Assembly (NCBI GenBank): GCA_963556195.1
Contig: OY744531.1
Location: 49,387,700-49,451,699, forward strand
Reading direction: 5' to 3'
DNA: 64,000 nt
DNA from: Sepiola atlantica
Lineage: Eukaryota > Mollusca > Cephalopoda > Sepiida > Sepiolidae
How positions within the stretch are numbered: position 1 is the first letter of the stretch; each line of letters begins with the position of its first letter. Shown here piece after piece: positions 35,700 to 47,869 of this stretch. The notes beneath the pieces are model-generated. The model was given only the letters and a program-made list of their open reading frames with translations. It made no database searches and was not told the DNA's origin. A program made the translations under genes and the position numbers.

Positions 35700-36010
35700 A
35701 CTTTTATTCACACCAAACAACACATGCTGCCACTGAGACGTAAGGGGATGCTGTGATTAGGGGCCAGATTTATAAGTGTCACCCTAAGTGGGAGTTGTGC
35801 AGCAAGATCTTTGTTCACGTTGCTTTTAAATTTCTGCACGTTGGTACACTCGGGGAAACATGAAGCAAGGGGGGGGGGTTCCAAAGGCAAGCGGTCCGAG
35901 GACAGAAGCTATTAGAGTAGAAAGCCCTCCGGCGTCTGGAGACCTCTACGGTGAAGGGGTGGGATTTTGCTTGCAGTATGATTGGTCGGGGGTATTTAGC
36001 TCCTCCGATT
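35700..36010 (-). pseudogene. CR1-like LINE (family B) 3' end
   Basis: Shares with 34030-34335 and 46185-46490 the NLQKFK-N-N--LAAQLPL C terminus and a UTR ending near ACACCAAACAA. Truncated upstream. Confidence 0.7.
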
Positions 36011-36569
36011 TCCAGTACTCCATTGCTTCTTTCATCACGAATGTTCTTACACCCGTTGTGAAAATGTAATTGCCCAAGATAGACATTTCTTTAATGCGTA
36101 GATCCAACTGAGAATGGAATGTGCCTATAAAAAAGGGAAATAATAGTTTGAAAAATAAAGATTTAAACAGAAGAAGAATTCTTGCTCAAAGAATTAACTG
36201 GCTTAGAAAAGGATATGATTCCTTCGCCCCCTCCCTTTGTGCGGTGCGTTGACATTTATTGATGGGCTATGTTGATATTGCTAATTTTCGGCCCGGAGAC
36301 AAGTGGTTGAAAGGAGGAAATCAGATTGCAAGGGTTTCATTAGTACTAGCCATGCCAATAGGCCGGTAGATTTTGGTAAAAGCATGTCGTAGCAGTCAAC
36401 TCTGAGTGTCCGCTTGAAAAACCTGTAAATAAAACTGTTTTTTTTTATTATTATTATAATCAAACGAATAAATTGTCATATTATCCTGAATTTGATAGAT
36501 ATTTTTTAAAACTTTGTAACAATTATTAACCTGAATTTTATAACTGTCCTCTTAAGTAGTCAAATTTTT

Positions 36570-37062
36570 ATCAATTTCGTTGATCGTTTTTAATCCTCTT
36601 ATAATATTGTTCATCATCCAACTGACAATCGCTTAACCCTTATCCTCGAATAGATTTTGGCCTTAGTAAGTAGTTTCATCAGTGGTAGGTGCTCGACTGA
36701 GCTTCAATCTACGGTTCCCCCTGTAAAACATTCACAACAAAAATGCGTCTAGCTACAACAACTGCCAATAAATTCCTTTTCTTAATCTGTATACATAGAA
36801 CTTAGCAGAACTTCCTAGAACTGCCTGTCTGTTGAAGAGAGTACCACGAGGTCGCTTCCTTGCTGGCTATAACATTGCCGTCTTCAAGTCCAATGTAAAC
36901 AAGTTCTTGTTGAGCCGTCCACTTATGTAGTCATATTCTTCTGACCAGTTGCAAACATCGTTACTAACCCCCTTGGTGTTTCACGGTCTACCTGTCAAAC
37001 TCAATAACCCTTATCCTCGAGTGGCCTGTAGATCTTGCTAGGTCGTGACTTGATTGTAAGAA
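36570..37062 (+). mobile_element. Two CR1/L2-like LINE (family A) 3' ends in tandem
   Basis: 36570-36680 is a short 3' end (ATTGTTCATCATCCAACTGA ... TTAGTAAGTAG). 36690-37062 is a longer one encoding RGRFLAGYNIAVFKSNVNKF and LSRP, with the UTR ending in TGTAAGAATATAT at an (AT)n tract. Same family as 8252-8775 but on the plus strand. Confidence 0.75.
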
Positions 37063-37086
37063 TATATATATATATATATATTATAC

Positions 37087-37240
37087 GTACATAAAAGTAA
37101 TCTATGGACACGTGTTTCTGGCTCACTCGATTTTCGATTACCGTCATCAGCATGGCTAACTCAGACAGAGATCGAACCTTCGATATTAATGTTTATAGTC
37201 CAGCGTTCTACCACTGGACCAAAGCGCTCTGTCTAGAAAT
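37087..37240 (-). mobile_element. tRNA-derived SINE with intact A and B boxes
   Basis: The minus strand reads TGGTCCAGTGGTAGAACGC (A box) and GGTTCGATCTC (B box) about 30 nt apart. AGACAGA and TCTGTCT could pair as an acceptor stem. The 3' part ends CCATAGATTACTTTTATGTA. Its end also occurs at about 37515-37545. Confidence 0.75.
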
Positions 37241-37265
37241 ATGTACGATCAAATAGTAATCAACC

Positions 37266-37661
37266 AGAAATCAGTCCCGCGGTAATGTTTTCCACAGACG
37301 CAAGGCCCATTGAGGGAGAAAGAAAATACTTTTTTTGTTGTGGCACAAAGACAAGTTCTTGCTGTGAATGTCTTTATCACCTAAATATTTCATGTATTTT
37401 TATGTAATTATTTTTATTGGTGATTGTAGCGTTCGTTGTTATTTTGCTTACTATTATTTCGATTGTCTCACTTTCCTAAGTGATTAAGATGTAGAAAATT
37501 GCATTATTAATCGCCCTTAACTTCGTGTCCATGGATTACTTTTATGTACTTATAAAATAAATAAAAATATATATTAACGAAAAATACGTCCTATGAAGTA
37601 ATAGTAAGCAAAATAACAACGAACGCTACAATCACCAATAAAAATAATTACATAAAAATAC

Positions 37662-37743
<82 letters not shown>

Positions 37744-37958
37744 AGTCTAGGATTTTGCAGCATCTTAGTTATTCGGCTCTAAATCGATAGTAGCATTATT
37801 ATATTTTGCACTACTCTATCGCTATTTCCATGGGAGGTGCTTCTTGTAAGACATTCACAGCAAGAACTTGTCTTTGTACCACAACAAAAAAAGTATTTTC
37901 TTTCTCCCTCAATGGGCTTTGCGTCTGTGGAAAACATTACCGCGGGACTGATTCCTGG
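37266..37958. repeat. Nested inverted repeat with LINE fragments in its arms
   Basis: Outer arms 37266-37373 and 37849-37958 are inverted copies of one CR1-like LINE segment. Inner arms 37392-37456 and 37599-37663 are a perfect 65-bp inverted repeat. (AT)n at 37663-37738 separates the right inner and outer arms. It may be a fold-back duplication or a DNA element carrying LINE sequence. Confidence 0.85.
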
Positions 37959-38130
37959 TTGATTACTACTTGATCTTTTTAAAATCTAACGTCAACAAAT
38001 TCTTCTCACCAACTGTCCCATGAGCAATCAAACGCAGTTCATGCCATTGATCAATTTTAGTACCCCCATAACCCTCATACTCAAGTGGCTTTGGGACTTG
38101 ATGAGTGGGGACCCTAATAGCGAAAATTTA
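37840..38130 (+). pseudogene. CR1/L2-like LINE (family A) 3' end
   Basis: The plus strand reads WALRLWKTLPRD, then FLKSNVNKFFSPTVP, then a UTR with CTCAAGTGGCTTTGGGACTTG. Frame interrupted. Confidence 0.68.
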
Positions 38131-38599
38131 TTTTTTCTATTGTTACTTTGAATTTGATACATGCAACACTTTACTTATTCTAAATAAATTGTTGTTAACT
38201 TAACATTTTTGGGCCGTCATTATATCGTGTTTCCTGATCACGCTCATTGCGATCTCCACCTGAGAAGGAGAAAGAATTTGGTTGCTACAATTTTTTGAAC
38301 AACACGGCTTGTTCTATTGTTACATTACCGACTCTGAGAGGGAAGGTCTAATGTGACACAAGTCTCGACCAAATAAAATAAGTGTACGTTCAAACACATA
38401 CTCCGTGTCTTCCGCATTCAATATAACAATCCTCTGTGACCGAGACAGCTATTCCATGATCATCTTTAGGGGTGAACTCCCACACACAAATTACAAAACG
38501 AAAATTAATCCATATATAAGAAAAAATGGCAAATAACATGGTACATGTTCCCAAACAACAAACTATACAAGCACCAACCTGAAGTCAAATTAGAAGCGA

Positions 38600-39015
38600 C
38601 AGAACAACTGACTAATCGAAGATGAGATATAGTATTGAGTAGAATCAAGATCGGACACACACACATTCGCCTCCCCCCCCCCCCTAAAAGGAGAGGACCT
38701 CTCGAAATGTCCAACTTGTAAAGTTCACCTTACAGTCAAACACATCATTACAAAATGTGACAAATCCAAACAAATATACCCCAAATATTATCAAGCAGGT
38801 AATCTAAAAGACCTTTTCAGGGACACCAGGCCAGAAGAAATAATAAGTTTCCTAAAACATGTTAATCTCCTAAACAAAATATAACAAATAAAACAAAAAG
38901 CTATCGGGTTTAAATCGATCCCCTAAAACCAAAAACAATTAAACCTTGTCTTGGCATTAAATAACCCACAGAGGTTGAAGTGCCATTAAACAAAACAAAC
39001 TCACTCACTCACTCT
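38600..39015 (+). pseudogene. I/Nimb-type LINE C terminus with (ACTC)n tail
   Basis: The plus strand reads LSRIKIGHTHIRL, then CPTCKVHLTVKHIITKC, then IISFLKHVNLLNKI and stop. This is the Cys/His knuckle after RNase H in I-clade and related LINEs. A C-rich run interrupts after HIRL. The 3' UTR ends AACAAACTCACTCACTCAC. Confidence 0.8.
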
Positions 39016-39256
39016 GGCAAGTTTCATGTATTTACTTTGTTTGTTTTTTTGTAGCTGAGGAATCTTCTCTGTTGTTTTCTTTTTGTTGAATATTATCATG
39101 TCTTGACTTCTAGCTTGGATGTTTTGTATGTTTGTATTTCAGGGTTCAGATTGTTTGCCTTCGATTTTCGATGACTGGCTCTTGCTTGTATTAATACTCA
39201 TTCAAAGAGTAATTGTTTGCACAGTTCCAGTGAATTACATTCCCAATCGATGCATG

Positions 39257-39259
39257 TCT

Positions 39260-39325
<66 letters not shown>

Positions 39326-39529
39326 CAATAGATAAAGTGAAAGAATAAAATAAGGTGCGAATCAAATTTTATTACAATTCAATGTTCAGGCACCTTATTT
39401 TCGCACCTTATTTTATTATTTCACTTTATCTATTGCTATTAATGCTCTATCCAGTATATTGAGCTTTATTTTATCAGAATGTTCACTAATTAAAGATATT
39501 AGTTGCCTCTTATATCTTTTGTTGTATTA

Positions 39530-39591
<62 letters not shown>
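39257..39591. repeat. Palindrome bracketed by two (AT)n tracts
   Basis: Arms 39326-39361 and 39400-39435 (36 bp, one mismatch; CAATAGATAAAGTG...AAGGTGCGAA) surround a 38-bp loop. (AT)n lies at 39266-39323 and 39534-39591. Confidence 0.88.
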
Positions 39592-39594
<3 letters not shown>

Positions 39595-39595
<1 letters not shown>

Positions 39596-41332
39596 GAAAA
39601 TCGCTCCAGATCAGGCATGAAGCCACTTGATGTAAGGAGCTAAAAAAATGCTACTTCAAGTTTTAAAAAACAAACTAGCCAACGATAAGTGTTATATGGA
39701 TATATTCCGACCCAGAAACCAGAAATTCTCCCCCCCCCCCCTTTGTCAGAAACATCACTCGTGGAATGTGAGGACTAAAGGACAAAATAAATGAAGCGAG
39801 AGTTACGAGGCTGCCGAAAGTAAACGCAAGGTCCACTTTCTACTCTCTCATTTGAGCTATTTTTCTGCATTCACTTATTGTGGTATTTACCGTTTCGTAT
39901 GTTTGTCCATATATTTGCTGTTTTTGGGTTGTGTAATGTCTATCTTTGGTTTTATATAGTTTGTTCTAATCGGGTTGTTTTGTGTAACTGTCAGTAGCGA
40001 TTTTTTTTTTGTTTTCTCGTGGCACTTTCTTTGATCAGCCTCATAAATTCTCCACTCTATAATAAAAAGCAATGTGTATTTATTTGTAAATATACAGTAT
40101 ACCAAAATTCACAAAAATTCGATTTAAAAAAGAAAAAGGACCGAAAATCAACAGGTGTTTTCAAAGAAAGTATATTATCTTGGCTTATTTAATCGTTAAA
40201 CGAAAAAGACTTGAATGTATTTATGGGATTTAAATTTTAACATTTCGTAAGATGTCTTATATATTTTATTGCAGAACCGATTTTTTTAATGGCGTATATT
40301 TCGTCATTAAACAACTGCTCCAAATATTTTCTTTAAATAAATTAATGAAGAGAAAGGGAAGTTGTGGCGGGAGGAGGATAATAAGCAACACAAAAATAAA
40401 AGTAAAAATGTACCATTGTTAGCTCCATTTATTTGCTGGGGTGGCACGTTATATAAGACGAAATAGGGAAATCCTTACTTGTTTATGCGTTGGAGAATTC
40501 TCCTCACATTTCCTGTAACATCTTTTCTTCGGATGTCGGCTTAACATTGAAGATTTGAACAAGCACAAAAGGAAGCTTTGTTCCTCACTTTATTTTGATG
40601 TTACAAAGTTTCATCACACTCTTCCATGTAGCGGGGGGAGGGGCTCCTAGTCCCCTCCTCCTCCTAGTGAGAGCCATCGTCGAAGACACGTCTTTGCTGT
40701 TTTGTCCTGAAACTCGCTCTGACGTTTCTCTATTTTCTAACTATTCAATTGTTTTGTTTCTCTAAATACCTAACTTACTCGAAATCCAGGCAATTCAAAC
40801 CTACTATTTTTAACATGTATTATTTTTAATGAAAGAAAAACAAAATATATAACAAAAACGAAGAGCAAAAAGTAAAATACGATTGACGTTTGGATTCAAT
40901 TGTAGCATAGAGATCGTTGTAATATCTCAGTTATTTCACTTGGTTTACGCCAAACTTTTGGATATAATTGATTGGATAATTTCCTAGTTTAGCGACGTAA
41001 AACCAGGCGGTCCCTATTGTAAACCTTGGCAGTCATTTGATCTGATTTATATGAATAAAACCTAACTAGCCCAGAAATCACTTTTATTTATTTTACGAAC
41101 ATCACAATATTGCGTTATTGAATTCTTCATTAAATTCCAAAACTTGATCTCACACACTTTTCGTCAGAATTAGTATCAGTATTAGGATAAGTGGGTGGAA
41201 CAAACCCCTTAAGGGATAATCTCGTTACAAAACGACCCCCGGGCAAATCCAGGTAGATACAGCTTTTAAATCATATAATGTAATCATAAAAGTTGAATTA
41301 TTCTCTTAATTACAAAGTCAATGTGTGTGTGT

Positions 41333-41385
<53 letters not shown>

Positions 41386-42040
41386 GCTAATTAACAAAGA
41401 AAACGGCACCATCTGTTCCTGAAAGTCATCCTCGCAGCAGAAATGCCTGATGAAATAATTGGCAGACTTCTTCTTATTGATTCCAAAACTAATGTATTCT
41501 TGAACACCTAACCGACACCCAGGAATCCATAAAGCAGACACACGATGATAAATATTCGCAAATGGGAAAGAAATGAAAATCTCGTCTGGACAACAACAAA
41601 AAATGGTTTTGAATTATACTGTACGTATATAACCTCAACGGTCAAGTCCATAAAATAATGTCCAAATAAAATATTCACTTAAGTAAAAACTTATACGAGA
41701 CATAGTAGCAATTAATTTTCTTTATCTGCATTTGGTCGGCAGTTTAATGAAACGGTCGTTATTAACGAGCGTTAAAACGTCTGATCAGGTTTTTTAAGAC
41801 TTCATAATAAAACTGATTGTCTACTTCTTCCCGACATTTCAAAAGTATATATAAATTTTAATATCATTTGTTCTGTATATGCGGTAGCGACTCGTTGTCC
41901 AGAAATATTTCTGTCTTGAAAATGCGTGAGATTTGTAACTTAAAAAACAGTGTACTTGAGTATGGGTTATTGTATTAATCTGTGTGTATGTATACGTGTG
42001 AACAAGCCAAAACATACTACAAAATATACAATAATAAAAT
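39595..42040. other. Non-coding with a decayed Helitron-like copy
   Basis: 40165-40430 resembles 33250-33480. ACCCCCGGGCAAATCCAGG then TAGATACAGCT at 41233-41262 is a degenerate version of the terminal hairpin. (GT)n at 41321-41384. No gene recognised. Confidence 0.45.
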
Positions 42041-42041
42041 A

Positions 42042-42045
<4 letters not shown>

Positions 42046-42114
<69 letters not shown>
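42046..42114. repeat. (AT)n microsatellite
   Basis: About 69 bp; a MITE end abuts it. Confidence 0.97.
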
Positions 42115-42116
<2 letters not shown>

Positions 42117-42118
<2 letters not shown>

Positions 42119-42176
42119 CGTACACCCTCCGTCAAAAAGGAACGGAAAAAATATGCTTCGCCAGTGTTCGCACTAA
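42117..42176 (+). mobile_element. MITE terminal fragment (GTGTTCGC family)
   Basis: GTACACCCTCCGTCAAAAAG...ATATGCTTCGCCAGTG TTCGCACTAATA matches the ends at 2.1 kb and 61.2 kb. It begins exactly where (AT)n stops. Confidence 0.65.
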
Positions 42177-42299
42177 TATTCACATAAACTCATAGAATAA
42201 CGCCAAGTAATTTAATTTTTCATATAAAATTATTATCATTATTATTTCATAGTAGTCTCAACTTTTGTATGTTTTTAGTTGGATTTTTCTTTTTAAGCC

Positions 42300-45200
42300 T
42301 AAAGTCAATCCCCTTGACTTTAGACATTCAAGATGTACGTTAACACTCTCGCCGTTCCTAACAGACAAGCCTTTTGCAGAATGGGAAAATAACTCGTCAA
42401 TCTGTTTAAGCCATTTATGGTAGCTTTACGTTATGGTTCCAAGCGTTCCAATTACAACGGGAATCACCTGGACGTCCTTACATTCCCATTTTAGATCTTG
42501 ATATTTTTTTCTTTCGCGTTCTTTCTCCTGCACTCTGGTATCGAAGGAACAAGCTATATCAATGATTACGCAATTTCTCTTGTTTTTTGTTTAGAAAGAT
42601 TAAGTCGGGTTTGGAATGTTCAAAAACCTTATCAGTTTGTATTCGCATGTCCCAAAGAAGTTTGACATTGTCGTTCTCCTGTATCAATTTTGGCTTATGC
42701 TCATACCACTTCTAATTATGGTCCAATTCATAAAGTTGGTATATATTCCAGTGTAGTACCTGAGCGACCTTGTCGTGTCTCCATTTTTTATATTGATGTT
42801 GTGCTAGCATAAGGCATTCAGATACAATATGCGCTAAGGTTTCTTCCTTTTCATTACACAATCAGCAAATCGGTGATTCTGCAGTTTTGTCAATGTAATG
42901 TTTGATGAACCTAGTGCGGGTGGCTTGTTCCTGAGCTGCCATTAAGGTTCTCTCAGTAGATATTTTGAGATCATTCCTGCCCAACCAATTCTATCTGTCA
43001 TAATCTCTAAGTGCAGTATTCACCCCCGATCTTAGTATTTCCTCTCTTTTCACTTAACGAAGAAGAATCTTATTACTTTCAGAAATATATTTATATCGAC
43101 AACCTTCTTCTATATTCACGACATCTTCAACACTAAGTAAACCTCGGCCACCTTCCTTTCTAGGTAGATACAATCAATCTTCATCTCCTTTCTTTGCAAA
43201 AGCTCCATAAATTGTAAGCATTTTCCGTGTTTTGGTGTCCAAACATTTTAATTCATTTACATTCCAGTCAAGTATATCAGCAGTATATCGAATGATAGCT
43301 ACTGCTCTGGCATTAATAGTATATATTGTATTTCGACTGCGGAGGTGCGATTTAAGAATGACCTGCTGTTGTACTCAACTGTGACCGTGTTTTTCATTTC
43401 CTTGTTTTTAATCTTATCTGCCTCCAAGTATTTGTAGCCCCTCTCACTGTCAACATTCTTTATCAGATGTGTTGGAAGTTTAAGGCCATCTGAGTAGACA
43501 AGTTTACCTCTTTTTATAACGAGAATAGCATATTTGGTGATACAACATTTCATTCGTATGTCGTCACTAAATAATCTAACCGTATTCATTAGGGTATCAA
43601 GTTGGTTTTAATTCTTTACCAAAACTTTAAGGTCATCCATGAATAGTAAGTAGTTAACTTTGGGAAGTCCTTTCCGTCTTCACATTACGTAAGAGAAGTG
43701 TCATCGGGATCAAACTAATGAAAAAAAGCAAAGGGGACAGACTATCGCCCTAGAAAATCCCTCTCCTGATTTTCATATTACCTAATGCAACACCTCCTGA
43801 AGTTAAACTGGTTTCCCAATTATTCATGCTATTCTTTAAAGCTGTTAGAATGTTGGGGGCTATTCCGAAAATCTCCAATCATTTGTGTATCCATTAATGA
43901 AGCACAATATCAAACGCTTTCTTATAATCTACCAACCTAATGGCAAGGTTAGTAGTTCTTCGTTTGTAGTTTCTCAGGATCATTTTATCAATCAGAAGCT
44001 GATCTTTGGTGCCATGTGATGTTTTTCGGTAGCCTTTCCGTTCCTCAAGCAGCAAATTGTTTTGATCCAAATGACCATAAATACTTTCAGACAATATTCT
44101 AGTGAAAAGTTTTCACATAACTGAGAGGCAAGTGATTGGTCTAAATTTTGTCACTTCACTCTCTCTTGTCTTACCTTTTGTGATCAAGACTGTGGCGCCC
44201 TTTGTCAGCCACATAGGGAAGCTACTTGTCGTCAAACAGCCATGTATCATTGCTGCAAGAAGTGGGTGAAGAGCCGGAACGTTTTAAACCAGTATTCCTG
44301 GACTCCGTCAGGTCCGGGTGCTTTCCAATTCGAAAGCTTTTTAACCATCTTCTTCAGCATCTCAACAGTGACTGTTATATTCGTTTGTTGTTCTACTCTA
44401 GAGGACACCTCCCATTTAATATCTTTGATCCATTCTGCATCATCTTGATGTTTTACTTTCTTTTCCCAAATACCCTTCTAGAATGCACGAGATTGGTCAG
44501 GATCAGGTATAACGTCATTCCCTCTTTCAATTGTTTCTAGTTGTTCAAAAAGGAGTTTCTGGTTGTTATCGAACAGTCTGTTTTGCCTATTATGTCGCTG
44601 CAACGTTTCAGTTCTTCAATTACACACTTAAACACTTCGAACTTACGGATTAGTCTTTCACAAGCACTCTGACTTTTGAGTTTGCCATTTCCGACAGCTT
44701 GCACTTTACTTCAATCCTTTCTAAGTTGTTTTATCTGCCCATTCAAACGTTTATACTACCAGAGCTCTTTCCTTACTTCTTTTTCCCGTTTTTCTATTCC
44801 AAGTAGATTTGCCACAGTATTAGCATCCGCTTTAATAACTTTATTACACCGATCAAGATTATTTATGCAAGATTATTTATGGCAAGACTTCATTCACTTT
44901 GGTGGTGATAGTTTTAAGTCTTTTACTATTGACAAATCGCAAGTTTGGCGGCTGTTTTAAATTGTCAACTCTTAGCTTCTTGTCTAACAATCTGAAAATA
45001 TCAATATCTTCTTCTAATATCCCATGTTCTATCATACGTAAACGATTGCATCTGTAGAAACAGCCGGATTGGCATTAGTTAAAATATTTTCGTTCTCACA
45101 GTTAGTTGTTGCTTGTACCCTAGACTTTTCTTCAACTATATCAAGTGTATTGATCTCCACAAGCTCGTCTAAGTCTTCTCCCTCAATTTCTCTTTTAGTT

Positions 45201-45470
45201 TTTCAATTTTGTACATTAGATAACGATTCATTAGTTCTAATCACCCGAGCATATCATGCAAGTGTTTGTTCTGATAATTCAAACAGGCCTAACTTATTCC
45301 AACGTTGATGCATTCGTTGTCTATATCGTGTCTTAGGAGGATAACTCTTCAAGTAACGTTTCATCACAATTCTATTTAAGGCTTTAGTCAAATTAGTTCT
45401 AGTGTTAGTGTTAGTGTTAGTGTTTCAAAGGTTTCGCTGGATGACGACTTGGGGAGCCTCGTTCGTTCCC
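42300..45470 (-). pseudogene. R4/Dong-type LINE ORF with reverse transcriptase and restriction-like endonuclease, nearly full length but broken
   Basis: Minus-strand order: N-terminal block (TRYRQRMHQRWNKLGLFE), RT fingers NWKAPGPDGVQ at ~44.32 kb, KGYRKTSHGTKDQLLIDKM at ~44.0 kb, DYKKAFD at ~43.91 kb, GIF-GDSLSP at ~43.74 kb, catalytic LLFMDDLK at ~43.64 kb, thumb text RYTADILDW and LDTKTRKML at ~43.2 kb, LPRKEGGRGLLS, a CCHC knuckle (C-LCNEKEETLAHIVSEC) at ~42.86 kb, and the endonuclease KPDLIF...IIDIACSFD...KYQDLKWE at ~42.5-42.6 kb, then QVIPVVIGTLGT. Such LINEs cut DNA with a PD-(D/E)XK-like enzyme and prime reverse transcription at the nick. Many stops and frameshifts make it inactive. 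Confidence 0.9.
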
Positions 45471-45668
45471 ATGCCGTACCTGCAATTGACTTTCCGGACC
45501 GACTTATCTCATTTTTGGTTGGATAATTTTTAACACTCATATTAGAATAATACAAGGAATGGTTTCTGTAAGGATTTCCTTCCCTAGTATTTTTATTGAG
45601 ATACCGTCTCTAGGAGAGTTGCTAACCAAAGCTTAAGACTCAATCCTGGCCATGAAACTCTGCCCCTA

Positions 45669-45772
45669 TGGAAGTTGCAATTATTGTTTTCTTTCTATTG
45701 CAACTTCCATGTGACTGGTTAGCATTCTTAGCTTATGTGGGTTGGTTTCCGCATTCAAGGATGTTTCCTAAA

Positions 45773-45829
<57 letters not shown>

Positions 45830-45830
45830 T
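45669..45830 (-). mobile_element. R4/Dong-like LINE scrap joined to (ATT)n
   Basis: 45690-45775 is the reverse complement of the segment at 26835-26895 (GGAAACCAACCCACATAA, AACCAG-CACATG). It begins directly at (ATT)n 45775-45829. GGAAGTTGCAAT at 45669 and ATTGCAACTTCC at 45699 form a 12-bp stem. Confidence 0.75.
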
Positions 45831-46184
45831 CTGATGACGTAAAGAAAGAAGTCTACCGTTGACTTTTTATATAAAGTAGAGGATTTCTTTCCGAATTCAT
45901 TTTAAGCGGCAGTGGTTGTCTGGCTTGCTATTTGCTTTCTCGTTTCATCTCGCCATTTGAAATAGTTTCGCCCGAGTGCTAGAAAAAGGCATGTTTTTAC
46001 TCAATAACTTTTTCGTGACGGGACGAATTTATATGTCTTTATGTATAGATAAATACACATTGCTCGTATATATAGAATGGAAGATATATATGTCGACTGA
46101 AGACGTGTGCATTTGATATCTTTATCCCTATGGGCTGAGTTTCTAGTGTTTCCGTTAAGCGGAATGTATAAGTGGGTTTGGGGA

Positions 46185-47250
46185 GGAGTACTCTCATTCA
46201 CGCCAAACAAGGCACATTGCCACTTGGACGTAAGTGATTACTATTATGGACCATGCCTATAGGGGCACTCTAAGTAAGGGGTAGAGCAGCGAGATGTCTG
46301 TTTGCATTACATTTAAATTTCTGCATGTTAGTACAGTCAAGGAAGCAAGAAACAGGAAGGGATTTCCAAAGTCTAGCAGTCCGAGGGAAGAAACTATTGG
46401 AGTAGAAAGATTTCTCGCATCTGATGACCTCTACAGTGAAAGGGGTGGGATTTTGCTGCTTGTCTGGTTAGTCAGGGTATTTACGTCGAAGGGGGCACAA
46501 GTGCCACGAGTTCGTCAGAGAACATTCCATTGAAGTACTTTGAAAACAAGCACAGGGATGCAACATTGCGGTGATGGGACAGGGGTTGAAGCTTGGTTGA
46601 CAGTGCGGAACCTATTAGATTGGAGACTCTATTTTGGACCCTGTCTAATAGAGAAAGACTAGTGGTAGATGCACCAGACCAAATGTGGCAACAATACTGC
46701 ATGCATGAGCGAATGGTGGCTTTGTAGAGATATAGGGTACTGACAGGTGTGAGTAGTTTTCTAGCGTGGTAGAGGGAGCCCACCTTCTTTGCAGCAGCCT
46801 TGGCAATATTTTCTATGTATTTGTTCCAATTCATGTTGTCTGTGAATGTTAGGCCGAGGAGTTTGAATGATGAACTCTCAGGTAGAGTGTTATCAGCCAT
46901 AGCAATCGGTGGTTGAAATGGTTTCTTGTAATTGTTAACGGAAAGAAGCTTTGTTTTAGTAGCATAAAATGTCACTATCCATTTACGTCCTCATCCACCT
47001 ACAGACTAGAGGTAATTTTCCAAAGTTTCAGACATTGTCTTTGATATGTGTACATTCGTTTTTCCCACGTGTCTACTGTAGAGCATGGTGTCATCAGCAA
47101 ATATACCTATCTCGGACACAATTTCATCAGGGAGGTCGTTTATGAATATTAGAAATAATAAAAGTCCAAGGATCGACCTTTAGGGCACACCCACATTAAT
47201 ATCATGTTATTTGGATGTACGTTCATCGAGGACAACCTAGATTTTTCTCT
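46185..47250 (-). pseudogene. CR1-like LINE (family B), reverse-transcriptase C-terminal half
   Basis: The minus strand contains the catalytic EIGIFADDTMLYS at ~47.09-47.12 kb, then an intact 164-codon stretch 46975-46481 with SSSFKLLGLTFTDNMNWNKY, LYKATIRSCMQYCCHIWSG and LSHHRNVASLCLFSKYFNG, then SFFPRTARLWKSLP and a stop after RHLAALPLT. The UTR ends around 46190. Frameshifts upstream of the 164-codon stretch. Confidence 0.88.
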
Positions 47251-47336
47251 TGTCTAAGAAAAATCTGAAGTTTACTTTGAAATTAAAACATATATGCTCT
47301 TACATAGGTAATTGAGCACTACAACCACAATATTGC

Positions 47337-47338
<2 letters not shown>

Positions 47339-47401
<63 letters not shown>
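47339..47401. repeat. (AT)n-(GA)n microsatellite
   Basis: AT to 47374 then GA. Confidence 0.95.
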
Positions 47402-47404
<3 letters not shown>

Positions 47405-47869
47405 CAAACATTATTAAATAACACGGAGTGTTTTTGCTTGATAAGCTTCTTTTTCTTATTTTTTCAATTTTCCGAATGGTCCATTTAGTGTTTCGGTCAA
47501 AGTGGTGTATGTAAGTTCCGTGGGTTTCGTGTTCCATTTTCTTTCCGTTTTCGCGAGAACTTTCGATTTGATTCGTCAAATCATCTTCAGGCAGTGTTAG
47601 TCTTGGTGTCTTTACAAATATGTCTTTACTGTTGAGTTTTTATTATAACGGCTAATAATTTCCAACTGAGGAAAGAGCGCCTATAATATTGAGATGTTAT
47701 ATGAGAGCGTGATTGCGTTCTAAGAGCATGCAAGATTCAAATGTTTGATTGCTTAAACGCTAAGAATTTGATTACGTTCTAAGCGCGTTCAAGATTCAAT
47801 CGTATAATTGCTTAATGGCTCAGAATTTTGTAACGTTAATTACTATGCTAGAAACTATAAAATATTGTT

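Noticed and set aside
37160..37240. Genuine tRNA gene
   Set aside because: A and B boxes are present but the anticodon arm is not a proper stem-loop, and SINE body sequence follows.
43299..44094. Separate small genes at 43299-43589 and 43894-44094 (minus)
   Set aside because: Both are surviving open stretches of the same broken R4-type LINE polyprotein.
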